Positions 22,219-35,487 of a stretch of 64,000 nt of DNA are shown in pieces (position 1 is the stretch's first letter; each line of letters starts with the position of its first letter). The notes below the pieces were generated by a model, which saw nothing but the letters and a program-made list of their open reading frames with translations, did no database searches and had not been told where the DNA came from. The translations under genes were made by a program, and so were the position numbers. This DNA is from Rhexocercosporidium sp. MPI-PUGE-AT-0058 (taxonomy: Eukaryota; Ascomycota; Leotiomycetes; Helotiales), in NCBI GenBank assembly GCA_020746875.1, contig JAGTJL010000001.1:248001-312000 (forward strand), written 5' to 3'.

Positions 22219-23975
22219 CTAGAAATTCTCTTTGCCCCATTGGAATGCAAATCCTGTATCTCGTTAGTTTTATATTCAATCCAAATGATATCACGTCATG
22301 GGGAGACATACCAGGCTCGGTATACATATTACACTTGATATGTAATTGACTTCCTAGCACCTTCGGTCCGCAGAAGAACACACCCGCCTCAGCCGGGCTA
22401 TGAATCTTACGTATACTCTTGAACACCATATCCCAGTTGGGACGACCGAAATTCGTGGGTGCTCTCAGGCCCGTGATGGCATCGCGGTCGGCGTTGGCAT
22501 CATTAATCATGATGTTGGTGGCATCGTCGACCTTGATCTTGGCAGTCAGGTATGTGTGGATCTCGATGTGGTTGTCCATATCTTGGGCTTCGATGGCGAG
22601 AAGCAGCGAGCGGAACCATTCGAAGGAACCGAAGTCACGGCAGATCCAGAAGAAGTAGACTTTGCGGAGACGGGTCTTCTTTTGTGGATAGTTCATGCGG
22701 TACCAGATAGATTTGAGGATCGATGCGAATGGCGTGACTCCAATACCTGCTCCTACTAGCATGGCAATTTCGTATTTGAAGACATCTTCAGAAGCGGAAC
22801 CGAATGGACCGTCAATATAAACTCGGGGAAGTACGCGTCGGATAGCTGGATCAACACCTTCAGCTCCTGGGCCGTTCTTATTGACACTGACGATTTGAGA
22901 GGCGTCTTTCTTGTCTCCTCTTGGCTTATCGATCTCACAACCAAGAGCCTTTCCAACAGCCTTGGTGAAGTCACCCTGCATTCTCATGTGAATTGAAATG
23001 TAGTCCTCTTCGGGTGCCGAAGTAAGAGTGAAAGGATGATATTGCCAGACGGAAACCTCAGGACAGCAAAAGAAAATGTACTGTCCGGCTCTCGTCTTTG
23101 TGTTTTCCTTCTTGATCTGGATCTCGCAAACCATGCTGGGATGTTGGACGACCTTCGAGATGTATGTCTTGTGCTTTCCTCGGACCTCACGGGCAATTCT
23201 CTCCATCAAGTAGATATATCCTCCATACATCCAGTATTGCCAGAAGACTCCAATGGCGGACGATCCGATTCCAGAACAGTAAGGAGCGATGTCGGGTTGG
23301 ATCATGCAGTAGGCACCGTGGATTGACCAGAAGAAGAAGAACACGACGAACATGTGGTGAGTGTACCAGAAACGTTCAAAATTGGCCCGACGCATTTTTT
23401 CCACCGACGTGACGACCATACACATGAGCGCAGTCAACATGATATACCCAGTCCATCCTGGTCCAGTAACGAAGTTTGCGAGTAACCATCCACCAAATCC
23501 AAGGTTGTTCTTTGCTGAGATTTGAGCGAAGTTATTCCAATGCGCAATCGTGTGGACCCAGGAAAAGAAGACAATTGACCAGGCTGTTGTCATGTGGAAA
23601 GTGATGTTCTTGTCAAATTGTATGATGCCGTTCAGAGGTGTTTGTCGAGCCAAGGAGATGAGTGTCCTGCAGACCGGGAACAGAATCATCGCCACATCGA
23701 AATGTAGCACCAAAGCCGCAGCTCTTGCTATTGGATATGTCAGACCGAAAGTACTTCTTGCTATCGTTAGATTGTCCTTGATCTGATAATTCATGAAACC
23801 GAAAGCGAAAACCATTGCGTGAATGGCGGCGAAGACAAAGACGAAGCTATTCAAATGTTAGCCCCGTTACATCCAAGACCTACGACGGCACCCACAATCG
23901 TCGATAACCCTCATTGACCATCCATCTATCGAACTTCTCCCGCGCATTGAGCTCCTTCGGCTTTTCACCACTCAT
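22219..23975 (-). CDS. noxA: NADPH oxidase A catalytic subunit (NoxA/Nox1)
   Basis: Exons 23975-23896, 23846-22312 and 22253-22219 give 549 residues, the normal size of fungal NoxA. The N-terminus (EKFDRWMVNEGYRRFF) and the last exon (ending FAFQWGKENF) match the gp91phox-like fungal NoxA pattern. Six transmembrane helices carry the paired haem histidines (for example HFDVAMILFPVCR, WVHTIAHWNNF, FERFWYTHHMF). The flavin motif HPFTLTSAP is near residue 297, the NADPH motif GAGIGVTPFASIL near 389, and FFCGP near the end. There are no EF hands, which separates it from NoxC. It moves electrons from NADPH across the membrane to O2, making superoxide for sexual development, hyphal fusion or host infection; it needs NoxR, Rac and NoxD in known fungi. 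An upstream in-frame ATG at 24074, right after a possible acceptor (TTTTGCAG), would add 33 residues. Confidence 0.95.
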
Positions 23976-24074
23976 CTCTCCCGACATCAACATCCTCGTC
24001 AAGGGCGGCCATCTCGCTCGTTCCGACACCTTCAGCGACGACGCACTACTCCTCGCATATCCCTTTTCATTCAT

Positions 24075-27000
24075 CCTGCAAAACGGTGCGACTTCAAGTC
24101 GACTCTTTTTCCTCGGCCTAGACCTTCCGTCTCCTTTGAACCCCTCCTACTTGACGACGTCTTCCTCCGATTATCTGTAAGGAACGAGTTGTGTGTGTGT
24201 GTTGTATTAAAATGGCGATATTCATTCAGAGCCTGCTGAGATGAGAAGCCCGAATGTGTGAAAATGGGTGGTAGGTCGAAGAGAAGGTGCTGTATCGTGA
24301 AAGAGCGTGAGGATTCGAGCCTGCGATGAGACACGACGGTCTGGGTCAGCGAGAGTTGGAACGGGCAGAGGACGACAGGCGGGTAGATGTAAGGAAGGGT
24401 AGGATGTTCGGAGGATCGACGGCTAGCTGACGATGAAGCACGGCGCATCCAACATCTGCTGAGGTGTGGAGAGGGGCAACGTAAACAGCGTCCAGGAGCA
24501 GACAGGAGGAGGGCAAGACAAGAGTTTACCGTAACTTAAAGCAGAGTAGGTGAGGAGGAAGGAGTAACAGTAAGGAAGCAGAGCAGAGCAGCAACGTACG
24601 TACCTTTACACAATGCCTGCACCAGTGGCTGCTTCCACGATCAGCGAGTAGTATTAGGAAGGTTTACTTTTGCGTTAACGGTAACGGTAATGGTAACATG
24701 CAGAAGGGAACGAAGAAGGGACAAGTAAGCTGGCAGACACAGAGCCAGAGCAACAGACAACTGACAGGCAGACAGACAACCAGACCGGCAGACAGACAGA
24801 GCAAATGGGAAAGTCTGACCTGCAGGTGTAAGTGCGAGTGCAAGTGCAAGTAGAAACGAAAAGAGCTGGGTTGAGGTTTGAGAGGGGCCAGCCAAGAGAA
24901 GAGGGAGGAGGAGCCTCTCTTTGCAGCCAGTCACGTTATGCGGCGGGCACAGGGCAAAGAGCTGGCAAGGACAGGATGGCCTGACTTTGCTCATCACTTG
25001 CCGCAGGTTGTAGATGGAAGTGTCTGAGCGATGCTTGATCCCGAACGCGACAAACCCTACCGAACAGAGCCGGTCTCATGGGAGGGAGGGCATGCCTGGG
25101 CTGTGGGTTGTGGTCTGTGGCGCCTGGGCTCAGTTGGGTGAGAGGAGAGGAGAGGAGAGTGACGAAGAGACCAGCGCCTCTTGCTTTGCCATATGTGGAT
25201 GTGGATGTGGATGCTACTGGATGCTGGTCGGACGCTCGAAACAGGAGAGAAGCCGCCTAGGGGATGCGGTGTTTGATATCATCCGAGTCGAGTGCAACCA
25301 AGCATTCTCACCATTCGAAGGCTGTTGAGGCTTGCCTATCTCTGAGGATGTTAACTCACACGTCTATTCGGGACAGACATCTTTAAATCCAGTTCATATG
25401 CTGTCCTGGTAGAGTGTCTTTGTTGACGTCTTTCCCATCGAAGGGGCTGACAAGACTTGAGGAGATGGACCGAGAGAGAGAGAGCTTCCCCCCCCGCCGA
25501 GTCTTCCTCCCCATCCCCTGCGCTTCGAGGGCGTCTGTGCAACAAGCCCCTGCCGCCGTCACCAGCCAATACCCGCTCCTCATTGGCTCTTCTCGACCTC
25601 GTGCCCGCTCGCTTAGTTTCAAGCGTCGCGATGTCGTTTCGGATGGGGATGTCTGACACGCAGGTACGGAGATGAAGCCGTATCAGATTTCTCTTTGCAA
25701 TGCAATGGCTTCATGCCTGGCGGCCATTGGGCCGGTCTGCGAAAAAGAAAGGGACAATTTTGAAATCGCCATGGCAAGTGGCAAAGAATCTCGGAATTCG
25801 GTAACCTTAATCGTCCCGCACCGAATGACCGTTTGTTCGTATTAAGCCTCGGCGCCAAAGTTTTTTTAACCTCCTGAGTCCTGGCCGTTTAATCGATATC
25901 CTTGGCGAAGATCTCAAACTAACGTATCTCCCTTGGTAAGTGCAGACGACCTCTCAAATCTCGCTTCCATAAATTAACGACCTCTCTCTGAGAAACCTCC
26001 GGAGAAGGCTTGCTTACCTTACTCTATCCTGTCCTGTCCTTTGCAACCAGTTCCTCTACTGTATGTAGAAGTGGCGTTCTTCATGTTTTGGTACGATTGG
26101 TGATCGGTTACTTCCCGAGTGGGGGTTTACTCTTCTCTTTGCTCACTTCTCTTCTCTTTTCCTCATATCGCCAGTCAGCCCAGTTTCGGTAGTCAGGTCA
26201 GTGAAGATAAAAATAGTTCCAAACCACTGCTAGACCCAAAAACCCAAAAAACCCAAACCCGATACCTCTTTCCAGCACGATAGACTCCCAACCAACCCAA
26301 ACCCACTCCCTCTCCCTCTTCCCAAACACAAGCATAGCCGCATCGGAATCAGAAACAAAACGCAACGCTGCCTACTCTAGTCCAGACATGCAACAATCAC
26401 ATCATCTTTCAGACCATCCATCCATCCTTCTCATCCCTCCCTAGCTCGCGTAGCTTGAGTAGCTCGAACCAGGAACGGTCATCTCTAGCCTCGCGTTTCC
26501 CACCCTTCTCCAATCCGTCGATCTCTACAGGCTACCTATACAAAACATCCAATGCATCTCGTTCTTCCTCTCCTCTCCTCTTATCTTGTCTTATCTTGTC
26601 TTTCATCTCCACTCATACTAGTTTGCATTATGCAACTCGACCGCGTTTCCGCAAAGCTTGTTTCGCACATGTCATGACTTTGTTTGACGGTCTGGGTCAT
26701 AACGTTGATGTCAACGTTGATATGTCAAGGGTAATGCAAGCGTACGAGTACAATACCAAGTGTACCAAGCATACCAAAAAGTGGGGGGGTTTGCGATACA
26801 TAGCCTCGTTCATGTTTTATACTCTCTTATGTGGAGTCTTGAGCCCTGGGCCATGATGAACTGTTCTCTTGTCTGTATCACAATCTGAAGCAACCGGGTC
26901 TTTTCGGGAGGGTCGGAAGAGTCGGGGGACTCTGAAGAGGAGGAGGAGGACGGTGAGGATGTGGGAAGCTTGTGAAGGACAAGCTCTTTGGTGTTTGATA

Positions 27001-28736
27001 TCTTGATACAGGTAGGGATGGATGGGGAGGGAATTACGTGTTATGAATCAGTCAACCAGGTGTGCTGGATAGGAATTCACATATTAAGATCGAGCATCGT
27101 TACTATTGAGACCCAGTTACTCCTGCTCCCAATCCTTTCCCTCCTCACTCGAGCAGTAGGTAGGAGTGGATTTCGTTGAAGGAAACATTACTTCGTACAT
27201 ATGGGACAAGGACAAGTTATGATATTTACTCTCCTTATCAGAAGATCACCGAAAAGTGAATACGCAGGATGCCCTCTCTTTCTTTGCTCTGCTCTCACAA
27301 ATCCGTTGCCTTTTCCTCACTAAAAGTCCTTGAAAATAATTACTAGAAGAACGAAAATTCTCGGACTCTAAAAGTACAAGGTCCATCCTATTTGTCCCTA
27401 GCTCCGAGCGTGCTCGAAAGATCATCTATTCTACCTACTAAGACTGGAAACTTGTTCTTCGTCGACTATTCCATCTTGAAGGTAATACGCTACGGGCGAG
27501 TCTACCTCTCATGACAAGATGGGAGAGGAAACCTGTACCTAAACTTACATACTAGATACCCCTGCTCCGAGCAAGAAAGGAGATGGTCCTATAGATTCTT
27601 ACCTACTAGAAATTACCACCCACACCATGGCAATTCCCCTCTCACTCAAACTAGTTCAAGCTCCCCAATGATCCATCCAATTGAACCCATTCCATTCCAG
27701 GCTATCCTCAATCTTTCCCACCGGATCTAGAAACGTAGGAACATCAAGCTTCTCTTCCTCGCCAACCTCGAGCTCTTCTCCATCGTTCGTTCGTTTGTTC
27801 GTTCATTCGTTAGGAAGAGCACATTACATCACAAATCCAAAAAAATCACAAAAAGCCACAACCGCACATCACTTCACATCACCATCCATCAATTCTTTCC
27901 TTCCACACCTTTACGCACATAACCACCCATAAGAACAAGAACCCAACAGGAAAATAAAGAAACATCAACATGAATACGAGACCCTAAAAAAAGCCTGGGA
28001 CTCGATAGGACTACCATAAGATAGATAGGGTACGTATACATGCTTCGAAAAGAGAAATGCCACCAACGATAGATATGACAGAGAGTATGTGTATGCTCTA
28101 TTCCCAGCCTCAAAAAGAAGGAGGGGGAGCGAGGGACGAGGAGGGGTACAGTATAGCAGAGAAGAGCATCCGTTCGGGCCAAATAAGTCTAGAACCTGGT
28201 CTATATTCTATGAGCGTAGTACGCCTTCCTCGTATGTAGGTGAGCCAAAGGAAATGGACATGAACGACCTCTGGAATCATATTCTTCGATTGTCAGATTC
28301 ACGTATACAAACATCATTTTCGAGGTAAATCGTCACCAATAACACACAGAAATATGTCGGTGATGAGGCGATGTGATGCAAAGAGTAAAGAGAATAAAGT
28401 TGGATGTTTAAGTGCCGAGAGAGATGTTGTGTCCCGAAGAATAACAAATCCCTTGGCCGTCACCTAGATATACTAAGTACGGCCGATTAAAATAAATGAA
28501 CCGAGGAGTGTAGCTCAAGATTAAATACGTATTCTCGTTTTCTAATCATAAGACATTAGATTTACGCGGCAGAGCTATTTGTTTGACGAGAAGGTGCAAA
28601 GAAATTTGTCGGAGTTCGCTTAATCCCATCACGGCAAAGGTACTTCATCTCACACCCCGCGATTTATTTGTTTGGTGAAGCGATGTTTTCCTCATATGTA
28701 GCGCATAAAATGAATGCAATTTCCTTCAAACAAAAC
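24075..28736. other. 4.7-kb gene-free region upstream of NoxA
   Basis: No frame in this stretch is supportable. It holds the NoxA promoter and possibly a 5' UTR intron ending at about 24,076. It is rich in low-complexity runs: CAGACAGA-type repeats (about 24,740-24,800), GA and C runs (25,475-25,500), TTCG repeats (27,785-27,805) and poly-pyrimidine patches. The longest plus frame (26,455-26,856, 133 codons) is Ser/Leu-rich with no start context. Confidence 0.5.
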
Positions 28737-29371
28737 CTATACCTCCCAGTCTCTTTGTCGCTCGAGTTGTGACAGGAGATCAACAAGGGTTGCTGCTAAC
28801 TTCGAGACCTTCCACCACTGCCCTACTTTTTCAAAGTCCTCCTCCAGATCTGCGACCAAGTTCTCAACAACCGTGTGATTGTCCACCTCCCCAAGGGGCA
28901 TATCAGCCTGGGCCCAAACTTTATGACAAGCCACACTCGCCAGCTCTTTCAAAGTCCTGTCATCCGCACCTTTGTTCACCTGAAATATGTACCTTTTGTA
29001 CAGTGAGGCGCTCAACAGGATCGTGCCGACTCGATCCTTTTCGTACTGTGGTGGTGGGACGAGCGCGACAATACTGTAACTCAAACAAGCCTCGAATTTT
29101 GCCGCCACATTGCACCATCCTCTCTACAAAAAAGCCCCTACATCTTCTTCAGACGCAGATATCATAGCATTATCGGCAGCGCCAAATAGCTAATGACTGC
29201 ATACTCTGATGCGAGGAACCGCTGCGCTTTGAAGTGTGCGTCATCGACGCGTCTTTCGGTTCGCTCCTCCCCCTTTTCACATCCTCGTGATATTATACAA
29301 GAGCCATGGTAGGAATCTGCTGGGGAAACACGAGTCGAAAAGTAGCTTTCTCTTTTAGATACGTCCGCCAT
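28737..29371 (-). CDS. hypothetical protein, two-exon model
   Basis: The 3' part (about 29,110-28,737) is an open frame with convincing protein-like composition: helical, Leu/Glu/Asp-rich, with a run of conserved-looking Trp and Lys (GADDRTLKELASVACHKVW, EKVGQWWKVSK). It has no ATG of its own but is preceded by a poly-T/acceptor. Joining it through the GTATGC donor just after LASE to an upstream frame starting at 29371 gives about 170 residues. This model overlaps the first exon of the AIM9-like gene on the opposite strand, which weakens it. No family recognised. Only the 3' exon is reasonably likely. Confidence 0.35.
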
Positions 29372-31208
29372 TGGAACGTAGTGAGCAAGAGGACAATCAT
29401 AACACAAGATCGGCAGTTGACCCGGTTGGCGTCACCAGCGTTGTTGCTTCCCAGTCAGTTTATCCCATCCCCAACGACGGGTTGATCATGTATCTGACTT
29501 GATTAGAATTGAAGTATAGCGATGAAATCTTCAATTACACTCGTGGTCGTTTTGTTTCCGATGAAAAATACGAGCTGTCACAGCGCCACGTCCGCTTCAA
29601 CGTCAACGAGCTGGCCCGCCTCGCCGCCGACGCTGTCGGGGCGAAAGTATGTGTGAAGGTTGAAAAGTATCCGGACGGCATGTACAATAAGGCTATGCTT
29701 CTTACCATGGACAGTGGAATTCAAGTAGTGGCGAAAGTTCCCAATCCAAATGCTGGCAAGCCTCATTTTACCACTGCGAGCGAAGTTGCGACAATGGACT
29801 TCGTGAGTTTTGCCTTAGACTTTTATTGTGTAGTTACCTTGACTAACATATTACAGGTACGGAACGTCCTAAAGACTCCAGTTCCGAAAGTCTTTGCTTG
29901 GAGTTCCTCAGCTCAGGAGAATCCTGTCGGGGCAGAGTATATCATCATGGAGAAGGTTCCAGGGATCGAGCTAGAACGTGTCTGGTCGAGTATGAAGATT
30001 GCAGACAGGTTTGCTGTTGTGAAAGCCATCGCTGGTTTCCAGAAAACCTGGACCTCATTTTCCTTCAAGAAATTCGGCAGCCTTTATTACGCCAAAGATC
30101 TTGATGAAAGACATGGACTCACGCCGCTATTTATCGATCAAAACGGCATTGAAACACATGATTCAAAATTCGCCATTGGACCATGCACAGGACGCGAATT
30201 ACTTGACAATGGAAGGGCCGCCATCGAATTTAATAGAGGACCATGTAAGATTTCCAAAGTCGAGATATGGAATTTGGCAACTAACAATCACAAGGGGAGA
30301 CCGTGGAAGAGTATCACAATGCAATTGGGCATCGGGAAATATCATGCGTCAATCAAGTCCCCTGTCTTCCCAAATCCCCAATCACGCTGTGCGGCCCTGG
30401 AACCTACCAACCAACGAGGGAAAGAAAATTAAAGGCTTTGGCCTGCTATCTCAAGTTGATTAAGTACCTACTTCCTACAGATCGATCTATTACATCGTCA
30501 CATCTCTGGCATAGCGACCTTCACGTTGCCAATATATTCGTCAATCCTTCAAACCCTGTCGAGATTGTGGGCCTCATCGACTGGCAGTCTACCGAACTAT
30601 CCCCTCTCTACTGCCACGCCCGCCAACCTCATTTCATCGATTATGATGGACCGCCTGTCAATGGCCTAGAGCGGCCCCAGCCGCCAAAAAACATTGATCG
30701 GCTTGACGCAAGCGCAAAGAAGCACGCGGAGTCTCTATATCTACAGCAATCCCTTTGCTCTCTCTACAACACCCTGACACACAAACAAACCCCGCAACTC
30801 TACGCTGCGCTCGAATTTCAGCAAACAACAAGTTACCTACTCCTTCTCCTAGCGCGCAACCTCCTTGTCGATGGTGAGGCAACCTATCTCTCGCAAGTCG
30901 CTGAGTTGGAAGCTACTTGGGACACTCTGCCGGGAGCTAAAGGATCGGCTTATCCTTTTTCCTTCTCGGAGGCACAGCGAAAAGAAATCGAAGCAGATGT
31001 TGAAGGCGCAGTACGCGGGATGGAAGCGATGCACTCAATCAGGGAGAGTATCGGCGAGCTATTTCCCGAGCAGGGGCTAGTAAGGCCAGACCAGTACGAA
31101 GAAGCTCTAGACGCTCTAGAGCAGATCAAAGATCAGGTGATTGAGGAGTTTGCAAGCAATGAGCAGGAGAGAGACGTATGGCGCAAGGAGTGGCCTTTTG
31201 GGACCTGA
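29306..31208 (+). CDS. mitochondrial aminoglycoside-phosphotransferase-fold protein (AIM9-like)
   Basis: Exons 29306-29453, 29507-29802, 29857-30244 and 30295-31208 join in phase to 581 residues. Exon 1 encodes about 49 residues with many Arg/Lys/Ser and no acidic residue except one, a typical matrix-targeting presequence. The rest is an APH/ABC1-like kinase fold: FNVNELARLAADAVGAK, VVAKVPNP (ATP-binding Lys), EYIIMEKVPGIEL (hinge), the catalytic loop HSDLHVANIFVN at residues about 350-361, and the metal site GLIDWQS near 373. These are the marks of the fungal AIM9/FMP29 family, whose yeast member is mitochondrial with unknown substrate. A true kinase or phosphotransferase activity is likely from the intact HSD and IDW motifs but unproven. 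The C-terminal 170 residues are helical. Confidence 0.88.
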
Positions 31209-31759
31209 GCTTATGGTGGTGAGTTCTCTTGACAAGCGTTTCGCTCTTCAAGATGCGGATTTTTTTTTCTTTCGATGGCAAGGCGTTGCTGGGCAAGATA
31301 AGTGCTGTACAATGATATAGTAGCATCAAGCAGCTCTGCTCTTGCAACTGTGGTATCCTCCTCGGAGCTTACTGTTATTCCTATACAAAAGGAGGCAGGC
31401 TATAACTTGACGAATATCATCTACTCATGGCACGGTAAGCGGCGGGTTAGGAAGAATACCACTGATGCCGACTTCTTTTATTTTTCAAGAGGATTACCTA
31501 AGGCGAGTAAAATAGATTAGATCGTAGAAAGTTGGCTTTACCATACTAGTTAAGCATCATCGCACCCACCGTATAATAGCTCACAGCACAACAACCTTCC
31601 CTCATCTTCCCTCCCCTTCCTCCTCCAACCCACCCAATCTTCCCATCCTATCCCATCCCGCTCCATCCCGCCCCGTCCATCCCAAGCCATGCTAATCCTT
31701 ACATTTCGCAATGCAAACCTCAGTGTCTATTAAAGTATTCACCTCCCTTCTGACCTTCA

Positions 31760-31760
<1 letters not shown>

Positions 31761-31794
<34 letters not shown>

Positions 31795-31809
31795 CTCTCT
31801 CTCTCTCTC
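31761..31809. repeat. (CA)15 followed by (CT)9-10 microsatellite
   Basis: Thirty bases of uninterrupted CA are followed directly by about 19 bases of CT. A compound dinucleotide repeat, likely variable between strains. Confidence 0.9.
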
Positions 31810-32118
31810 CACCCACCCAACCACCCACACAGCTACAAAGTACTTCTCTAGTTAGTTAGTCAATCTCACATACATACAAGCACGCATATTAAAAACACCT
31901 TGTAACTAGATTGTAGGACTACAATGCAATGTAAATAAAGTCCCGAGTTAAACTACCTAAGCTAGCTAGCTAGAACCCTTTCTTCTTTCCCCCTTGCATT
32001 TCTCTTTGCTGTGCTGTTACTCAGACCGACCGAGAGAAAGAGGGAGGGAGGGAGAGAGGTGATATGAAGTCGCCGATGGGACGGATGGACGTACGTACAG
32101 TACAGGTGTTATGATGTT

Positions 32119-32257
32119 GGAAAGAAGAAGGAGAAGGAGAAGGAGAAGGAGAAGGAGAAGGAGAAGGAGAAGAAGAAGAAGAAGGAGAAGAAGAAGAAGG
32201 AGAAGAAGAAGAAGAAGAAGAAGAAGAAGAAGAAGAAGAAGAAGAAGAAGAAGAAAG
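32119..32257. repeat. 139-bp pure purine tract, (GGAGAA)n/(GAA)n
   Basis: The plus strand has only A and G for about 139 bases. It starts as GGAGAA units and ends as about 18 GAA units. Such mirror-like homopurine runs can form triplex DNA and change length in replication. Confidence 0.9.
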
Positions 32258-33043
32258 TAAAGCCCGTCGAATTAACTCTAAAGCCTATACGTTCCTAGGC
32301 TTTCATGATGAATGCGCGGGCACATAAGGAGATGAAAAAAGTTACTAGACAGGCTCTGTTCAGGAATAGCTAGTAGGTTGAAATACAGTAAGTACACTTA
32401 CTTGTATTTGCATTTAAATTCCAAGTAGCAGTCTTTCAGATCTCATGCACGAAAAAGTTCTTGTCGAAAAAGAAAAGAAAAAAAAACGTAACACAGTATT
32501 AGAGGCTGAGAAATGCATGCTCACGTCAAGATTATCACGAATACAACAGGAACTAACACATCTATAAAGAAAATGATACGGGAAAGGGGGTTTGGGCTTT
32601 GTCAGAATGCAATGATCTATTCGCTCCGATGCTACCAAATCCACCACTCATTCCTCCCTCCATCCATCATCGTATCCCCTGGCAATCAAAGCATGCAATA
32701 GACACACCATATGAATTCAGACCCAGTTTCATTTCTACCATCCGTTCTTGATTTGCCTGTCTGCCTTCCCCTCCGTAACTACACCAGCCATTCCACTGCA
32801 TTCCACCCCAGCCAGTTATCATCACCCCCACCCAGCGTTATTTGTGTGCAGTGCAGCAGTAGTAGTAAAGGAAGTAACCGAAAAGTGTGTCTCCAGGGCA
32901 GACAGGGGCAGGCCAGGCATGAAATAGATGAACGACGAAGAAGAGCAAATACCAAAGAAGCTTATTGACGCCACCCAGATCCGTAATACGCACGCGAGGA
33001 GGAAAGATTGATTTTCGTTTGCTTTGCCTTGCCTAGCCCTTAT

Positions 33044-33957
<914 letters not shown>

Positions 33958-35487
33958 GACGACGGCGATGTGTGTTTGGGGGTGTGTTGAGAGGGGTTGT
34001 GGTGGTGGTGGTGGTGGTGTCGAGTATTGAGGGATCTCGAGGGAGAGGGAGGGCGGCGCAGCGAACGGAAGAAGAAGATGAAGAAGTTCTGGAGTGCAGT
34101 CAGTGGAGGGTACGGGATGGGTAGTGGTGCAGTGAGGGTCTTGGTCTTGGTCAGTCCAGGCGAGGCGAGGCGAGGCGAGACGAGACGAGGTTAGCGGCTA
34201 GGAGGGAATCGGCGCGCGGCTACAATCCGCCGAGCGAGCAAGATGACGCAGACTGATGCAAGGGAGAGAAGAGAGTAGAGTATGGTTAGAACGTACCTAG
34301 ATGTCGATAGAAGTGGTGGTGGTGTTGTTGGTGTTAAGGCAGGATACGAACAGACGAGGAGGGGCTCCCGTTCCCTTTTATCGCACGCTGGTGGTGGTGG
34401 TGGTGTGTGTTGTGTTGTGTTGTGTTGGTAGATGGGTGGAGGCGTAGATGGATGACTGGAGGGGAAGAGTGGAAGAGTGGAAGTGAGTGAGTGAGTGAGT
34501 GCACTTGAGGAAAGGAAAAAGGCGCCACCAAGGCTTAGCGAGGAAGGAAAAGACGAGTGACAACTCGACTCAGTACGGTACGGTACGGTACGTATGTAAG
34601 ATACCTACAAGTAGGAGGAGGTACAACTAGTTGGCTCTGACTTTGACTTTTCTTTCATTTCGCCTCTTGCCTCCCGTCTCTTGACTGGACTTGACTGACT
34701 TTCAAGTGGCTTTGACTTCGATATGATTTGCCCTTTCACAGCTTATGCTTATTCAGCTTGACAAAGAACAAAGAAATCAACTTTTTCCTTCTTCTTTTCG
34801 ACTCCTAATAACGTCGATATGAATCACCTCAACGCTACGACTGCCTTCTGGTGAATTCTACTCTGCTCTGCTCTGCTCTAATCACTCGCTGTCCGACAAA
34901 AACCTTTTCACTCATCTGCAATGGTTGATTCGGTCATTCACTTTGTCGTCGAAGAGTCGAGTGTATTCGACTATCAGGCATGAATTTAAAATTCGTTGGT
35001 TCATGTCCGTCTATCTGTCAAGGTGTTTTGGCTGTCATGATGTCTTACTCCGACCACAGCAGGCAGATACATCATAGCATGTACTGTGCTCAGAGATGAG
35101 ATGATGATTTACCAGTCCGCCTCAACGAGCTGCATCCTGAATATAGAAGCCTAGACCTCGGTCTGCCTTGTCGGAGGTACGAAAAGTGGAGATATCTTGA
35201 GGTATTTGCCACCACCCAGATGTCTATACTAGGCTGGAAAGAGGCTGTACAGTACACCCAGCTGAGAGGTCACGTGCACACCTTTCCGCCTCGACTCACT
35301 TCTCGGACATTTAAGGTAGGTCATTTTCAGAGAGAGAAGTTTCTTGGACTTAAGCTCTGATCTCGGGAATGGAATGATCCATTCACCTACCTAGTTGAAA
35401 GGAACTCTCAAAACACACTAAGTATATCTTCAACTCTTTTTATTTACAGCACATTTTCATACCAGCCCCCTCCCTCCATGCAACCAT
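33958..35487. other. promoter side of the E2 gene and GCDH 3' flank
   Basis: About 1.5 kb without a supportable gene. It contains a GTG run at 34,000-34,020, GAGGC/GAGAC repeats (34,158-34,190), a GTGGT/GTGTT run (34,390-34,430) and GTACG repeats (34,575-34,592). These lie in the 5' region of the E2 gene. Confidence 0.45.

Larger units (their letters stand above)
31209..33043. other. intergenic region rich in simple repeats
   Basis: About 1.8 kb with no supportable gene. It holds two strong microsatellites (listed separately) and long C/T-rich runs (31,560-31,690). The right end is the 3' flank of the E2 gene. Confidence 0.5.

Noticed and set aside
24075..28736. transposon remnant as an explanation for the gene-free stretch
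   Set aside because: I could find no terminal repeats, target-site duplications, or reverse-transcriptase/transposase-like frames.
31761..32257. CRISPR-like regular repetition
   Set aside because: Simple di- and trinucleotide microsatellites without unique spacers; also a eukaryotic genome.
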